Assembly: GCF_000282495.1 (NCBI RefSeq)
Contig: NZ_AKJE01000021.1
Span: 1 to 64,000 of the forward strand
Length of the DNA: 64,000 bases
Reading direction: 5' to 3'
DNA from: Pseudomonas sp. GM79
Lineage (GTDB): Bacteria > Pseudomonadota > Gammaproteobacteria > Pseudomonadales > Pseudomonadaceae
Within the stretch, counting starts at the first letter, position 1. Every line of letters begins with the position of its first letter. Under the pieces are notes generated by a model. It saw nothing but the letters and a program-made list of their open reading frames with translations. It was not told the DNA's origin and did not search any database. A program made the translations under genes and the position numbers. Below, piece by piece: positions 63,873-64,000 of this stretch.

Positions 63873-63918
63873 GACCGGGTTGCTGCCAGACTCACTCTCA
63901 AAGGCCACATAGAACAAA

Positions 63919-64000
63919 TGTGGTCGCGGGCTTGCTCGCGAAGAGGCCATAACATTCAACATCAATGTTGTCTGTCAGACCGCTTTCGCGAGCAAGCCCG
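63919..64000. repeat. REPIN, topology A, cut by the window end
   Basis: TGTGGTCGCGGGCTTGCTCG (one base changed) with spacer CATTCAACATCAATGTTGTC and the start of the complementary arm. The last bases lie outside the window. Confidence 0.92.

Overview
The window is a stretch of Pseudomonas chromosome, most likely from the P. fluorescens group. The evidence is gene content and order typical of that genus (argE/argA, the ssuEADCBF operon, spuI-spuABCDEFGH, serA, rpiA-ilvA, rppH-ptsP, lgt-thyA, folA, pchP), GC-rich coding sequence with Pseudomonas-style codon use, and about twenty REP/REPIN elements of the GTGGGAGCGGGCTTGCTCGCGAA class between genes. Bases 1-41 are not genomic: they read as concatenated Illumina adapter, so the window begins at an uncleaned contig end. 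I see no rRNA, tRNA, CRISPR array, prophage, integrase or insertion sequence.

Layout. 0.1-3 kb: arginine synthesis (argE, argA). 3-12 kb: sulfur-scavenging block with a lone taurine-type binding protein divergent from an OprD porin, the 1-Cys peroxiredoxin LsfA, and the complete alkanesulfonate operon ssuEADCBF. 12-24 kb: a TetR regulator and the polyamine locus (spuI divergent from spuABCDEFGH): uptake by SpuDEFGH, gamma-glutamylation by SpuI/SpuB, transamination by SpuC, hydrolysis by SpuA. 24-31.5 kb: a HacB/QuiP-type acyl-homoserine lactone acylase and small unlinked genes, including a 2OG-Fe(II) oxygenase, a DUF523 protein, a periplasmic binding protein that appears to lack much of lobe II, and a DUF4399 protein. 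31.6-35 kb: serA facing away from a D-2-hydroxyglutarate dehydrogenase, across a 32-bp palindrome.

35-48 kb: a tandem pair of SdiA-regulated-type beta-propeller proteins, rpiA, ilvA, a HAD phosphatase (PA0335 type), rppH, ptsP, an NRDE protein, a TauE/SafE permease, lgt and thyA. 48-51 kb: cadR/cadA metal efflux with a MerR-type promoter (19-bp spacer). 50.8-57.6 kb: a phosphonate cassette: LysR regulator, 2-aminoethylphosphonate-type ABC transporter (ATPase, fused permease, binding protein), a FAD-dependent oxidoreductase and a PhnZ-type HD-domain diiron oxygenase. There is no PhnY, PhnW or PhnX, so the first chemical step is open. 57.7-64 kb: an overlapping DUF2868/DUF3482 membrane-protein/GTPase pair of unknown function, folA, the cystine symporter tcyP and pchP.

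The most interesting items are the DUF2868-DUF3482 pair, the PhnY-less phosphonate oxidation pair, perfect long dyads in divergent promoters (4121-4204, 32963-32994), and the REPIN pattern: two opposite arm topologies each with its own conserved spacer, and an element at 11 of the 12 convergent gene junctions.
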